Source of the DNA: Synanceia verrucosa | Lineage: Eukaryota > Chordata > Actinopteri > Perciformes > Synanceiidae | Reading direction: 5' to 3' | Length of the DNA stretch: 64,000 nucleotides | Assembly: GCA_029721515.1 (NCBI GenBank) | Contig: CM056551.1 | Span: forward strand, 31,552,501-31,616,500 | Part shown: piece after piece, positions 1-11,600 of the stretch | Layout of the letters: every line of letters starts with the position of its first letter | How positions within the stretch are numbered: position 1 is the stretch's first letter | Made by a program: the position numbers and the translations under genes | The notes under the pieces: generated by a model | What the model saw: only the letters and a program-made list of their open reading frames with translations | Database searches by the model: none | Told to the model about the DNA's origin: nothing

Positions 1-84
1 CTCAATCCTCTCTGTGTGCTTTAAACGGACATTATGTACTATTTTCTCCCATCTAGTGGTTAAATTTGACTTTGCATGCATTGC

Positions 85-510
85 AACATGGTTGGAACTA
101 CGGTAAGCGGAATGGGTCAACTCCCTGGCGGCCACTATCACCGCGAATCCCCAGCCCCCGGCCCGGAGCTCCAGTCATTTTTCCCCGGACCTCCACAGCT
201 CTCCTCGGGACCAGAGGACTTCCCGGCGGGCCGGTGCAGGTTTTAGTTTAGTGCTGGGAAAGTAAAACTAGCGTCTCCACCTTGCTTCTCTGTGAAAAGT
301 GAATCGCAAAATGCGGAAATGCATTTTGTCCTATGGGTACTGGCAGGAAGTGCTTTATGTGCCTCTTGGCAGTTCGTAGTTTTTGATAGACTGGAAAGAC
401 ATGGAAGCCTCCGTATGAGCGACCCGCTCTATGTAAAGACAGATAACTGATTCTTTGCCCCGGAGGATAAGTCAGATTGTTGGCATATGTTATTTTACAC
501 TATTGAGGAT
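85..510 (+). repeat. Unclassified dispersed repeat, copy 1
   Basis: This stretch matches, in opposite orientation, the segment at about 56093-56500. Shared landmarks are the block around 'ggttggaactacggtaagcg', the run reading 'gaagcctccgtatgagcgac', and the end reading 'ataagtcagattgttggcat'. It has no recognisable protein. It is probably a non-autonomous mobile element, but I cannot assign a family. Confidence 0.6.
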
Positions 511-748
511 CTATTTATGAATGAAGATGCTAATTTGAGGTAATAAAATACTTAAAATTTACATAGTGTTCCTTTTAAATAAAGATCCTTTTGGTTGCAC
601 CCAGAATCTGTCTCCCGAGTCGTGTGTTTGGACTCTCCCCAAATGGAGCCCTCACGCTACTCACAATAATGTTTTGCAGTGGCTGTGTTCGAGTGCAGTA
701 ATATTACTAATAATACTCCTACAACCAGTCACAAACAACAACAACCAG

Positions 749-1082
749 ATATCCATCCATCCATTTTCTACCTCTTATCCTCTCATAGGGTCAGGGGGAC
801 TGGAGCCTATCCCAGCTGTCTTCGGGCGGAAGGCAGGGTACACCCTGGACAAGTCTCCTGTTCATTGCAGGACACAGAGACAGACGACCACTCACATTCA
901 CACTTACGGTCAATTTAAATTAACCTAATCCCCATGCATGTTTTTGGATGGTGGGAGGAAGCCGGAGTACCAGAGAGAACGAACATGTATTCTCCACACA
1001 GAAAGGCCCCGGGCCGGGAATCAAACCCGATACCTTCTTGTTGCGAGGCGACAGTGCTAACCACTACACCACCGTGCCGCCC
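749..1082 (-). mobile_element. tRNA-derived SINE with (ATCC)n tail, copy A
   Basis: Read on the minus strand, it opens with a tRNA-like head: a GGTGGTGTAGTGGTTAGCA-type A box, then a GGTTTGATTCC-type B box. A conserved body follows, and it ends in a GGAT/ATCC simple repeat at 749-764. Six copies of this family lie in the window. Short open frames inside it are by-products of the repeat. Its right flank (1083-1140) also matches the right flank of copy B. Confidence 0.85.
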
Positions 1083-1439
1083 AAGTACTACTATAAGTAC
1101 TTTATATTCTAGTGATATTAAAACTGCTACTGCTAACAGTCCGTCCCCCGGACAATATATATGGACTCCAAAACATTTAGAACAAAAAACAAGATGCAAA
1201 TAACTTGTAAATTGTACACTGTTCAAAGTAAAGCACAACAAACATAGACCAGAACATTAAAGGAACACTCAGCAGGACCTGTTGTTCAGGGCAGCTATGT
1301 CTGCTAGCATTAGGCTTTTCCCAAAACGAGCCTTTCTGCACCATGGTGAAGTCCTGATCTATGGATGTTAGGTGGCATGTCTTGTCTGAGTAGAGAGTGA
1401 CGCAATGTGAGCTGAGGTGAGCACCAGCTAACCATCTTG

Positions 1440-2060
1440 CACAACCCACACTACAGAGACTAAGGTCCTGTTTACACAAGAACGCTAGCGGGTAAAAACG
1501 AGTACTTTGTCGGAAGTGCCTTTTGTTTAGACGGTGACTGCGTTTTTGGGGCTTGAAAATGCAAAGAAATGAAAACGATCTCCAGAGTGGAAAAGTTGAA
1601 TACGCTCCGCCATAGCGTTTCTGTCTACACTGCCCAAGACGCAAAACTGCTCAGATCTGCTCACTTTGCGTATGCGTTTACATGTGCCAGTACAGGGAAA
1701 TAAACAAACATGTTGGATTATTTGCTTGCGTCGGACCTTCAAGGTGCTCTGACAGCTCCAATAAACATACAGGAGTCTTTCCATCAAATGTACAGAAACT
1801 GCATAGATAGGATTACTGAACAGAGAAGGATCTGTAACTACATGCAGACATGGTGGTGTTGTGTGATAGTAAATCACAGCACCAACTATCTGCCTGGCAT
1901 GCATACCCAATCGAATTCTACACACTTTTGCATCACCGTATGCACGCAGATTTCCTCCCAAAAACGCTCGTCCAAACGCGGAGTAAAAAGTGAAGATGCA
2001 GCGCCAGTCCCTAGCAAGCCAGCAATTATCTTACCCTTTCTTAGTCATGTCACCTCCACC
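1440..2060. repeat. Probable decayed DNA transposon fragment
   Basis: The region contains repeated 'tgtttaca'/'gtttacatg' and 'aaaacg' words, typical of fish DNA-transposon remnants as I remember them. The open frames across it on both strands show no recognisable domain, so I do not call a gene. Terminal repeats are not clear enough to fix the ends. Confidence 0.35.
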
Positions 2061-2183
2061 AACACATTAACTCCAGAGGATATTAGGCCTTAGCAGAAGA
2101 AAAGGAAACCTGCTATTCCCAGTAACACACCTCCGGAGGAGGCAATTGAAGCTTGAAAGGCAGACACAAGGGAAAAAGGAAAC

Positions 2184-4690
2184 CATCCATCCATCCTCTT
2201 ACGCTTATTTGGGGTTGGTTGCAAGGGAAGCAGTTTAAGCAGGGAAGCCCAGATTCCCTCTCACCAGCCACTTTGTTCAACTGTTGTCAGGGGATCTCGA
2301 GGTGTTCCCAGGCCAGCCGGCAGACAGTCTCTCCAGAGTGCCCTGGGACATCCCCAGGGTCTCCTGCCGGGGGGACGTGCCCAGTACACCTCACGATGGA
2401 GGTGTCCAGGAGGCATCCTGACCAGATTGGGACACCCTGCAGAGGAAACTCATTTCGGCCACTTGTATTGGTGATCTTGTTCTTTCGGTCACAACCCACA
2501 GCTCTTGACCATAAGTGAGGGTAGGAAAGTAGATTGACTGGGAAATTGACTCTTTACCACAACAGGTCGGTACAGCATCTGCATAACTGGTTATGAATAG
2601 AATCGGTGACAAAGGGCAGCCTTGGCGGAGTCCAACCCTCACTGGAAAGGAATCTGACAATTGCTGGCAATGTGGACCAATCTCTGACACCTGTCGTACA
2701 GGGGCAGCCTGTATAAGGGGTACCCCATACTCCCGGAGCACCCCCCTCTCCCCAAGGGACATGGTTGAACACCTTCTCCACAAAGCACACGTAGACTCAT
2801 TGGGCGAACTCCCATGCACCCTGCTGAGGGTGTAGAGATGGTCCACTGTTCCATGGCCTGGGCAAAAACCACACTGCTCCTGCTGCATCTAGGATTCGAC
2901 TTCACGATGGGTCCTCCTCTCCTGAACCCCCCAATAGACCTTACCAGGGAGACTGAGGAGTGTGATCCCCCTGTAGTTGGAACACTCTCCGGTCTTCCTT
3001 CTTAAAGAGGGGAACCACCACCCAGGTAGGCCAATCCACAGGCACTGTCCCCGATGTCCATGCGATGCAGAGGTGTGTCAACCATGACAGTCCGAACAAC
3101 ATCCAGAGCCTCTAGGAACTCCGGACATATCTCAACCCCCCCAGGGCTCTGCCAACGAGGAGCTTTTAAATCACCTCGTTGACCTAAACCCCAGAGAGAA
3201 CAGAGCCCACCTTGGGTCCCCAGACTTTGCTTCCTCAAAGGAAGGTGTGACGGTGGAATTGAGGAGGTCTTCGAAGTATTCTCCCCACTGATTCACAATG
3301 TCTCGAGTCAAGGTCAGCAGCTCTCATCACCATTATACACAGTGTTGATGTACACTGCTCCCTCCTCCTGAGACGCCGGATGGTGGACCAGAATTTCCTC
3401 GAAGCCACCCGGAAATCATTCTCCATGGCCTCACCGAAGTCCTCCCATGGCCAAATTTTTTGCCTCAGCGACCACCAAAGCTGCATTCCGCTTGGCCTGC
3501 CAGCGGACCCTCACAATACTTTTGGGTCTGCCAGGTCAAAGCGGAATCTTCCCCCACCATCAGAGCCAACACACCACCAGGTGGCAAACGGTTGACAGTA
3601 CCACCCCTCTCTTCACCTGAGTGTCCTAGACATGTGGCCACAAGTCTGGTGACATGAATACAAAGTCTATCATCACACTGCGGTCTAGGGTGTTTTGGTG
3701 CCAAGTGAACATATTGACACCCTTATGCTTGAACATGGTGTTTGTTAGGGAAAATCCATGACAAGCACAGAAGTCCAATAACAGAACACCACTTGGGTTC
3801 TGGTCGGGGGGTTTCCTCCCAGTCACATCTCTCCAGGTCTCATTGTCATTGCCCACATGAGCATTGAAGTCCCCCAGCAGAATGAGGGAATCCCCACAGG
3901 GCGTACTCTTCAGCACCCTCTCCAAGGTCTCTAAAAAGGGTGGGTACTCTGAACTACTGTTTGGTGCATAAGCACAAACAACAGTCAGGATCTATCTCCC
4001 CTTTCGAAGGTGGAGGGAGGCTACCCTCTTGTCTACTGGGGTGAACCCCAACGTACAGGCACAGAGCCACGGGGCAATAAATATGCCCACACCTGCTGGC
4101 ACCTCTCACCATGGACAACTTCATAGTGGACTAGAGTCCAACCCCTCTCGAGGGGACTGGTACTGCTGCCCAAACTCTGTGTTGAGGTCGGAAGTCGGAA
4201 CTTCTCAACCCCACACACCAGTCTGGGTTCCTTCCCTGCCAGAGAGGTGACATTCCACGGCCCTAGAGCTAGCTTCTTTGGCCAAGGTCCACACCTTCGG
4301 CCGCCACCCAGTTCACAGTGCACCTGCCCCCCTTCGCCTCTCTCACAGGTGTGGAGCCCATGCAAAGGGTGACCCACATTGCCTTTTCGAGCTGTGCCCG
4401 GCCGGGCCTCATGGGTGCAGGCCCAGACACCAGGCACTCGCCATTAGACCTCACCTCCAGGCCTGGCTCCAGATGGGGGGCCCGGTGGTCTGGGCCCAGG
4501 TAAGGGAAGAAATTGATCAAAGATGTTTATCTTCATATGGGTGGGTTGAGCTGTGCTTTGTTTGGTCCCTCACCTGGGACCTGTCTGCCTTGGGTGACCC
4601 TACCAGGGGCATAAAGCTTCCAACAACCTCCTAGGTTCATTGAGATACACAAACTCCTCCTCCACGATAAGGTGACGGCTCAAAGAAGCA
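2184..4690 (-). mobile_element. Degenerate RTE-type LINE (Rex3-like), copy 1
   Basis: Read on the minus strand, broken frames encode an endonuclease piece (LLGDFNAHVGN-type motif near 3860), followed by a reverse-transcriptase piece (VGLRQGCPLSPILF-type motif near 2600-2650). The 3' end is an ATCC-type tail at 2184-2196. The 5' end near 4660-4690 matches the 5' end of copy 2 at 21900-21962. Many stops and frameshifts and a shortened middle make it inactive. Confidence 0.8.
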
Positions 4691-5219
4691 AAGCAGGGAA
4701 GAAACAGAGGGCAGGTACAAAAAGACAAACTCCAGATGACTCCTCATTGGAAGAAGGTGAATCCCTGCTCAGCTCATGGGGATAAACTTGAAATTCCCTT
4801 CAAGATGAAAAAGTATATTTCTTATTTTTCTACTACTAACTTTTAAATTATGTTAAATAATGTAGAATTTCCCAATAATAACAATGATAATCAGCAGATT
4901 TAATATGTTAGAACATGTTACTGTGTGTTGTGAATCCTGCTGAGGACCATCCGACTCTCATCCTGTGATGCAGGCAGGGAGGATGTTTCCATGACGACCA
5001 AATGAGGAAAAGGATGATTAATTCAGAGATGTGTTTCTCCATCTGCTGCTCTTTGTCTTTCAGACTGAAACATCTCCACTATGAACATCCTTCTGATAAC
5101 TGATTGATTAGATCAACGAGAACAACCTGATCAGAAAAGAGGCTGATTGATTAGAACGCCTTGATCAGACAGGATGGATGATGGATGTATGAGACAGGAA
5201 ATGGAACATGATAGCAGGA
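4691..5219. other. Unassigned intergenic sequence upstream of olfm1
   Basis: I see no coding exon, RNA gene or recognisable repeat here. It is moderately AT-rich and separates the RTE fragment from the promoter-proximal minisatellite. Confidence 0.5.
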
Positions 5220-5565
5220 CAGCAGCAGGGAGGGTGGAGGAAGAGCTGAGAAACCAGAGGGAGAGGAGGGAGGGTGCAGGAAGAGCTGAGAAAACAGAGG
5301 GAGAGGAGGGAGGGTAGAGGAGGAGCTGAGAGAGGAGAGGAGGGAAGGTGGAGGAAGAGCTGAGAAACCAGAGGGAGAGGAGGGAGGGTGCAGGAAGAGC
5401 TGAGAAAACAGAGGGAGAGGAGGGAGGGTAGAGGAGGAGCTGAGAGAGGAGAGGAGGGAAGGTGGAGGAAGAGCTGAGAAACCACAGGGAGAGGGGAGAG
5501 GGTGAGGGAGGAGCTGAGAGAGGAGAGGAGGGAGGGTGGAGGAAGAGCTGGGAGAGGAGAGGAAC
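5220..5565. repeat. Purine-rich 114-bp minisatellite upstream of olfm1
   Basis: The block starting 'aggaagagctgagaaacca' recurs at 5238, 5352 and 5466, a period of exactly 114 bp. Each unit is itself built from two 40-bp and one 34-bp subunits starting 'agga.gagctgaga'. The + strand is nearly all A/G, so long pyrimidine ORFs appear on the minus strand (Ser/Leu/Pro-rich) that I do not regard as genes. The array ends about 100 bp before the olfm1 start codon. Confidence 0.9.
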
Positions 5566-5667
5566 CCATACATAATAGATAGCAGCAGATAACCAGGTTA
5601 GCAGCAGGTTAGCAGTTAGCATCAGGCTAGCAGGTCATTCAGGAGATAAACTGTGAATCTTGGACAG

Positions 5668-8600
5668 ATGGAGTCTGAAGAGAATCTGATCAATGTTTTC
5701 CTGCTGCTGCTGATGGGATCACTGTTCACTGTAGTGAGTACATCATCTTCATATTCTATCTGCTGTCTGCCATTTCTATTCTACTCTCTTCTGTTGGCTG
5801 CTGATCTGCCATTCTACTGTATTCTAATATATTGTAATGCCTGTTATTACATTCATCTACATTATCTAGTGAAACTGTAACTGCCGTCTACCTGACCCAT
5901 ACACTTCCTGTCTACCTGACCCGTCCACTCCCATCTGCTCCTAAAATGACAAAAGACAAATGTAATCCACGAGTACAGTTAACAGTAACATTAATGTTAT
6001 ATAATATTGTATAAATATATGACATGTATCCTTATGAACATACCCTAACACTGATAGTGGGGGATACTTTAAACTGTCAATGTTTCATCTGAGTATTTAA
6101 GTCAAAATAATACAGACTCCGTTCTTTAATGAACATGAAACAAATGAACACATCTCAGCGCAACAATCATTGTGACAGATCTTGTCCTTCACAGCTGTTT
6201 GAGATGACTTCCTGTGAATGCTGGATGATGACAACCTCCATCTTTAATCTGTTTACTCCTCAGTGTTTGATAGATCAGTGTGATGTGTTCTAATATCTGA
6301 GGCATTGCTCACTGATCTGCTGCTGACACTGAAATCTAAAGTTACTACTCACCAGTTGAACCAGTGGTTTCCGCTGCTGCTCTGAGAGGAAACATTTATA
6401 TTCATCTCATTTAATGTAGAAATAGATCTCTAGTTTAGAGAGACATTTCTGTTTTTATTGTAGTGAAAGAAGCTACAGGACTACATAAGAAGAGCAGACT
6501 GTACTTTAACACATTTTTCACACATTTTAACTGTAAAAGAGATGCTGGAATGAAATGTAGTCAACCCAGTAGCAGATTATGAATCCATATGTTTATAAGA
6601 GTAACGTGGGTCCAACTGTCTGCTGTTTGCCTCTCTCTGTAGAGATATATTATGATCATCACAAACATAACTTCCACTCTTCAGCATGCTGTCCTCTGAC
6701 TTCCCTTCTGGTAGGTGGGCCCTTCTGCCCCTGAGGATGGCTGGCAAGTGTTCAGCTCTGCTCAGGACTCTGAAGGTCGCTGTGTTTGTACGGTGGTCGC
6801 TCCCCAGCAGACGGTCTGCTCCAGAGACGCCCGGAGCAAACAGCTGAGGCAGCTGCTGGAGAAGGTGCTGATAGTACTACTGATAGTGCTACTCCTACAA
6901 GTACTACTGATAGTACTACTGCAAGTACTCCTACAAGTACTACTGATAGTACTACTGCAAGTACTCCTACAAGTACTACTGTCAATCCATCCATCTTCTC
7001 CCTCTTATCCTGTCATAGGGTCAGGGGGGCTGGAGCCTATCCCAGCTGTCTTAGGGTGAAAGACAGGGTACACCCTGGACAAGTGTCCAGTTCATCACAG
7101 GACACATAGAGACAGACAACCACTCACACTCACATTCACACCTACGGTCAATTTAAATTAACCAGTTAACCTAATCCCCATGCATGTTTTTGGATGGTGG
7201 GAGGAAGTTGGAGTACCAGAGAGAACCCATGCAGACATGAGGAGAACATGTAAACTCCACACAGAAAGGCCCCGGGCCGGGAATCGAATCCGGTACCTTC
7301 TTGCTGTGAGGCGACAGTGCTAACTGCTACACCACCATGCCGCCGAAATACTACTGTAACTACTTTATATACTACTGATATTAAAACTGCTATTGCTAAT
7401 AGTACTATATGTAATAATGGTAAATGGTGTTGCATTTGTAAGCGCTTTTCCAGTCTGCCGACAGCTCAAAGCGCAATTACATTACCATTACCATGGCCTA
7501 TTCTCACACACACACACACACACACACACACATTCATACATTCATACACTGATGCCAGAGGCTGCCATGCAAGGTGCCAACAGCTCATCAGGAGCAATTT
7601 GGGGTTCAGTATCTTGCTCAAGGATACTTCAACATGCACCTAGGGGGAAGAGGTGATCTTCGAACTAGTGATCTTCCGATTACCAAACAACCCACTGAGC
7701 CACAGCGCAGCTTGTAATAATAATAATAATAATAATAATGATGATATACTGATTATTGTGTGGAGTTTGCATGTTCTCCTCATATCTGTGTGGGTTCTCT
7801 CTGGTACTCCGGCTTCCTCCCACCATCCAGAAACATGCATGGGGTTTAGGTTAATTGGTTAATTTAAATTGACCGTAGGTGTGAATGTGAGTGTGAGTGG
7901 TTGTCTGTCTCTATGTGTCCTGTGATGAACTGGACACTTGTCCAGGGTGTACCCTGTCTTTCATCCTAAGACAGCTGTGATAGACTCCAGCCCTCCTGAC
8001 CCTATGAGAGGATAAGAGGGAGAATATGGATGGATATACTGATTAAGCATTTAACAGATAGTAGTAGTAGTAGCAGCAGCAGCAGTAGCAGTAGTTGCAG
8101 TACTAATACTTATGTGTTCTGATGTGATTGTGTGCTCCAGGTTCAGAACATGAGTCAGTCCATCGAGGTCTTGGACCAGCGGACTCAAAGAGATCTGCAT
8201 TTTGTGGAGAAAATGGAAGTCCAACTGAAAGGTCTGGAAAACAAATTCAAGCAGGTGGAAGACGGACATGAGAGCAACTTGGCCAGACAGTATAAGGTAT
8301 CACACACAGTAGATAGATGGATAGATAGATAGATTCAAAGTACCAAAATATATACAGTATTATAATAGATACCATAACAGGAATGCAAGGTGCAGATTAT
8401 AATAAAGTATGATAATACATAATATGAGGTGCAATTTTTTTATAAACAGAAATATAAAAGTCTGACAGTTACAGTGCAATTGCAAATGGCAGTGTGGCCC
8501 ATACAATTGGAATAGGTCTTTTTTTGATGTATGCCGTTACAGCTCCAGCTACCAATCAGAAGCAACTGTGTCATGACATCATGTCATAGCTCAGTTCTCA

Positions 8601-11600
8601 GGAAAGTTCTTAGTTGAGACAGGAAGTTATTAAATGTACATATCAGCCCAGAAAGTGTAGCTATGGAGCTATGAAGTTATGAGGGCAGGTGGGTTCAATC
8701 TCAAACCTCTTCAAACCTCCTCACTCCTCCTCCTCCTTCTCTAGGAGGTTCCTCCATATTAAGGGTTGTCTCAGACCTTGTCGTGAGGAGGGCTGGTGGA
8801 CCGTTCAGCCTTAAATAGTGAGACTGACTAACCTATGGCTTTAGCAGGAAGTGCGATGGCAAAAGATGGAGGTGTCCATCATGTCCCTCACACATTTGTC
8901 ACACTGACAGGAAATAAAACTAAAGGCTGGTTTGGAAAGATAAAAAAGAGAAAACTATTGAACCTTCATCATTGCTGACATTTGGTTTGAGTTTTCAGCC
9001 CTGGATCCTCAAAATTTAAGAACAACTGGCAGCTAAATTCATCTGACTTTATTTGTTTGATTGGAAATGTCACTCACTGAAAATGATTTCAAGTATAAGG
9101 TAGCTCCTCCTGTACAGGAGGCGTCTTTCTGTTGCCATGGCGACAAGTGATTCCATTTTCCGGAGCGCGTCCCATACCTGCTCATCTTATTTATACCCTC
9201 CCCTTCAGTTAAAGAGCCTCGACAGCTGGAGTGAGACCGGGCCGTTGTTCTGAACTGGGTCAGCTTGACCCAGACTGGAAACCAGCTGGAGACAGGAAGT
9301 TGAGAAACAGTCTAAAATTGTATTGAAGAGGTATTTGTGTGTTTATAAAGTATATAAGTTAAGGTAAAGCTTGTGAAGCACCAGGTTGTTGTGCATGCTA
9401 AAGTGATATTAAAGAATAATTCCACATCCAAAAATTATTATTGAATCTATGATGAGGGGAGGGGTTCAGCATTTAGACTAAAGATGGAAGACCACAGAGT
9501 AACTTTCTTAGTTTATTGTAAAGTAAATAACTATACATAAAAAAAAGAGATGGAATGTGTGCTTCACTGTTATCAGTGATATGTGTATACTGTATGTGGT
9601 GTAAGGAGGAGTGCTAAAGAATAAAGAAAACCAAACAAAGGCATGCTGGGTAGGAGAGAGAGCTCCAGAGCTGCCCAGCAGCTGTTTTATATTGGAGGAG
9701 GCGTTCAGGTGAGGGTGGATCCCAGGGGTTTCCTTTTCGCAGGATACGCCTCCACAAACACAACCTCAACTCACAGTTCGGACCAGTTTCACTTCTTTCT
9801 GTCCACCAGTCCATCAAAGCAAAGATGGAGGAGCTTCGTCCTCTGATCCCAGTCCTAGAGGCCTACAAGGCCGATGCTCTGCTAGTCCGACAGTTCAAGG
9901 ATGAGGCAGCGAATGTGACGGAGCTACTGGGATCACTTCAGGAACAGCTGGGAGGTCTGGACTACCAGGAGCTGCACAGCCGAGTGCTGAACCTGGAGGA
10001 GCGGCTAAGAGCCTGCATGCAGAGGCTAGGTGAGTCCAGAGCAGCACAGAGCGAGCAAAGGTGTCCGCCCCTTCATGTTCCTGTTATTTTGTCCACCCCA
10101 TCCCTTCATCCATCCATCCATCTTCTACCTCTTATCCACTCATAGGGTTGCGGGGGGGGGGGGGTCTCCAGTTCATCACTCTGCATATCTGAGATATGTA
10201 TTAATGTATATCATATATACATATACTACAGTATTGTCCTATTATTTTTATATTATTATTATATTAGTACTACGTTAGTACTATACTGTTATAGTATTAT
10301 CATATTGTTACGCTGTATCTCACAGACACAAACTATGTTATCTTTATATATTGTTCTATTTATATATTATAAACATACATATATATATATCCTCTGTACA
10401 GTAATGGTCAATGACAATGTGCAATAATTCTACCCCATTCTATGTGCAATAATACCATTTCTGGAAAAACTGAAATCGTGAAAATTATCTGATCCTCTGT
10501 ACAATTATCTGATCCTCTGTACATCTGTGCCCAACTACTGTAAATAGTGTCTCGTTTCTTATAACTCTCTTTTCTATATTATGTCTTTTTATACCTGTTT
10601 TATTTCACTGAGCACCATGTGGAGCAGCGTTCCTAATTTCATTGTATGCACCGTGATATAATGACAATAAAGGCTTTTGATTTGATTTGATTTGATCACA
10701 GGACACATAGAGACAGACAACCACTCACACTCACATTCACACCTACAGTCAATTTAAATTAACCAGTTAACCTAATCCCCATGCATGTTTTTGGATGGTG
10801 GGAGGAAGCCGGCGTACCAGAGAGAACCCACACAGACATGAGGAGAACATGCAAACTCCACACAGAAAGGCCCCGGGCCGGGAATCAAACCCAGTACCTT
10901 CTTACTGTGAGGCTACAGTGCTAACCACTACACCACCGTGCCGCCTCATCCCGTCCCTTCATGTTCCTATTTTTTGTCCACCCTCTCCCTTCATGTTCCT
11001 GTTATTTTGTCCATCCTGTCCCTTCATGTTCCTGTCTATATTTCTGTCTATCCACTGTCTCTTGTTGCTCTTCTTGTCTTCCAGCCTGTGGAAAGTTGAC
11101 AGGAATCTCTGAGCCAATCACAGTGAAGACGTCCGGGTCGAGGTTCGGGTCATGGATGACCGACCCGCTCGCTCCAGCTGGAGACAACAGAGTGAGTCTC
11201 ATCAACACTAATAAAGGCTGTTTGTTGGACCACAGTTCATACCTCTCTTCCTTTAGAAAAGGCAGATCATAAATAAGAGTAAATATTCTTTCAGTCAGGC
11301 AGAGCTGAGGGTGATGAACTTGGTCCTGGTTTTAGACTGGAGGGGAGCAGGAAGTGATCTCGCTCAGACACTACTAATTATTGATCACACTGTGAACTTA
11401 AGAAAGTAGAATTTGGCAATTTAAGGAAAGAGTTTCACTTTCTTATTTTTGGTTTCTTCCCTCATAGGTGTGGTACATGGATGGTTACCATAACAACCGC
11501 TTTGTGAGGGAGTACCAGTCAATGTATGACTTCATGACGACAGATAACTTCACCTCTCACCGCCTTCCCCACCCCTGGTCTGGCACCGGTCAGGTGGTCT

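Larger units (their letters stand above)
10069..11040. repeat. 32-33-bp minisatellite split by a SINE
   Basis: Units starting 'cccttcatgttcctgttat' and running to 'ttttgtccacccc' occur at about 10069 and 10102 on the left, and at about 10955, 10988 and 11020 on the right of SINE copy D. The SINE therefore landed inside a pre-existing array in olfm1 intron 4. Confidence 0.75.

Noticed and set aside
1177..1961. Two minus-strand frames of 155 and 144 codons
   Set aside because: No recognisable domain; they overlap in sequence with transposon-like words and have no splice context.
5131..5622. Three overlapping Ser/Leu/Pro-rich minus-strand frames of 134-163 codons
   Set aside because: They are translations of the 114-bp tandem array; 114 is divisible by three, so stops are lacking in all minus frames.
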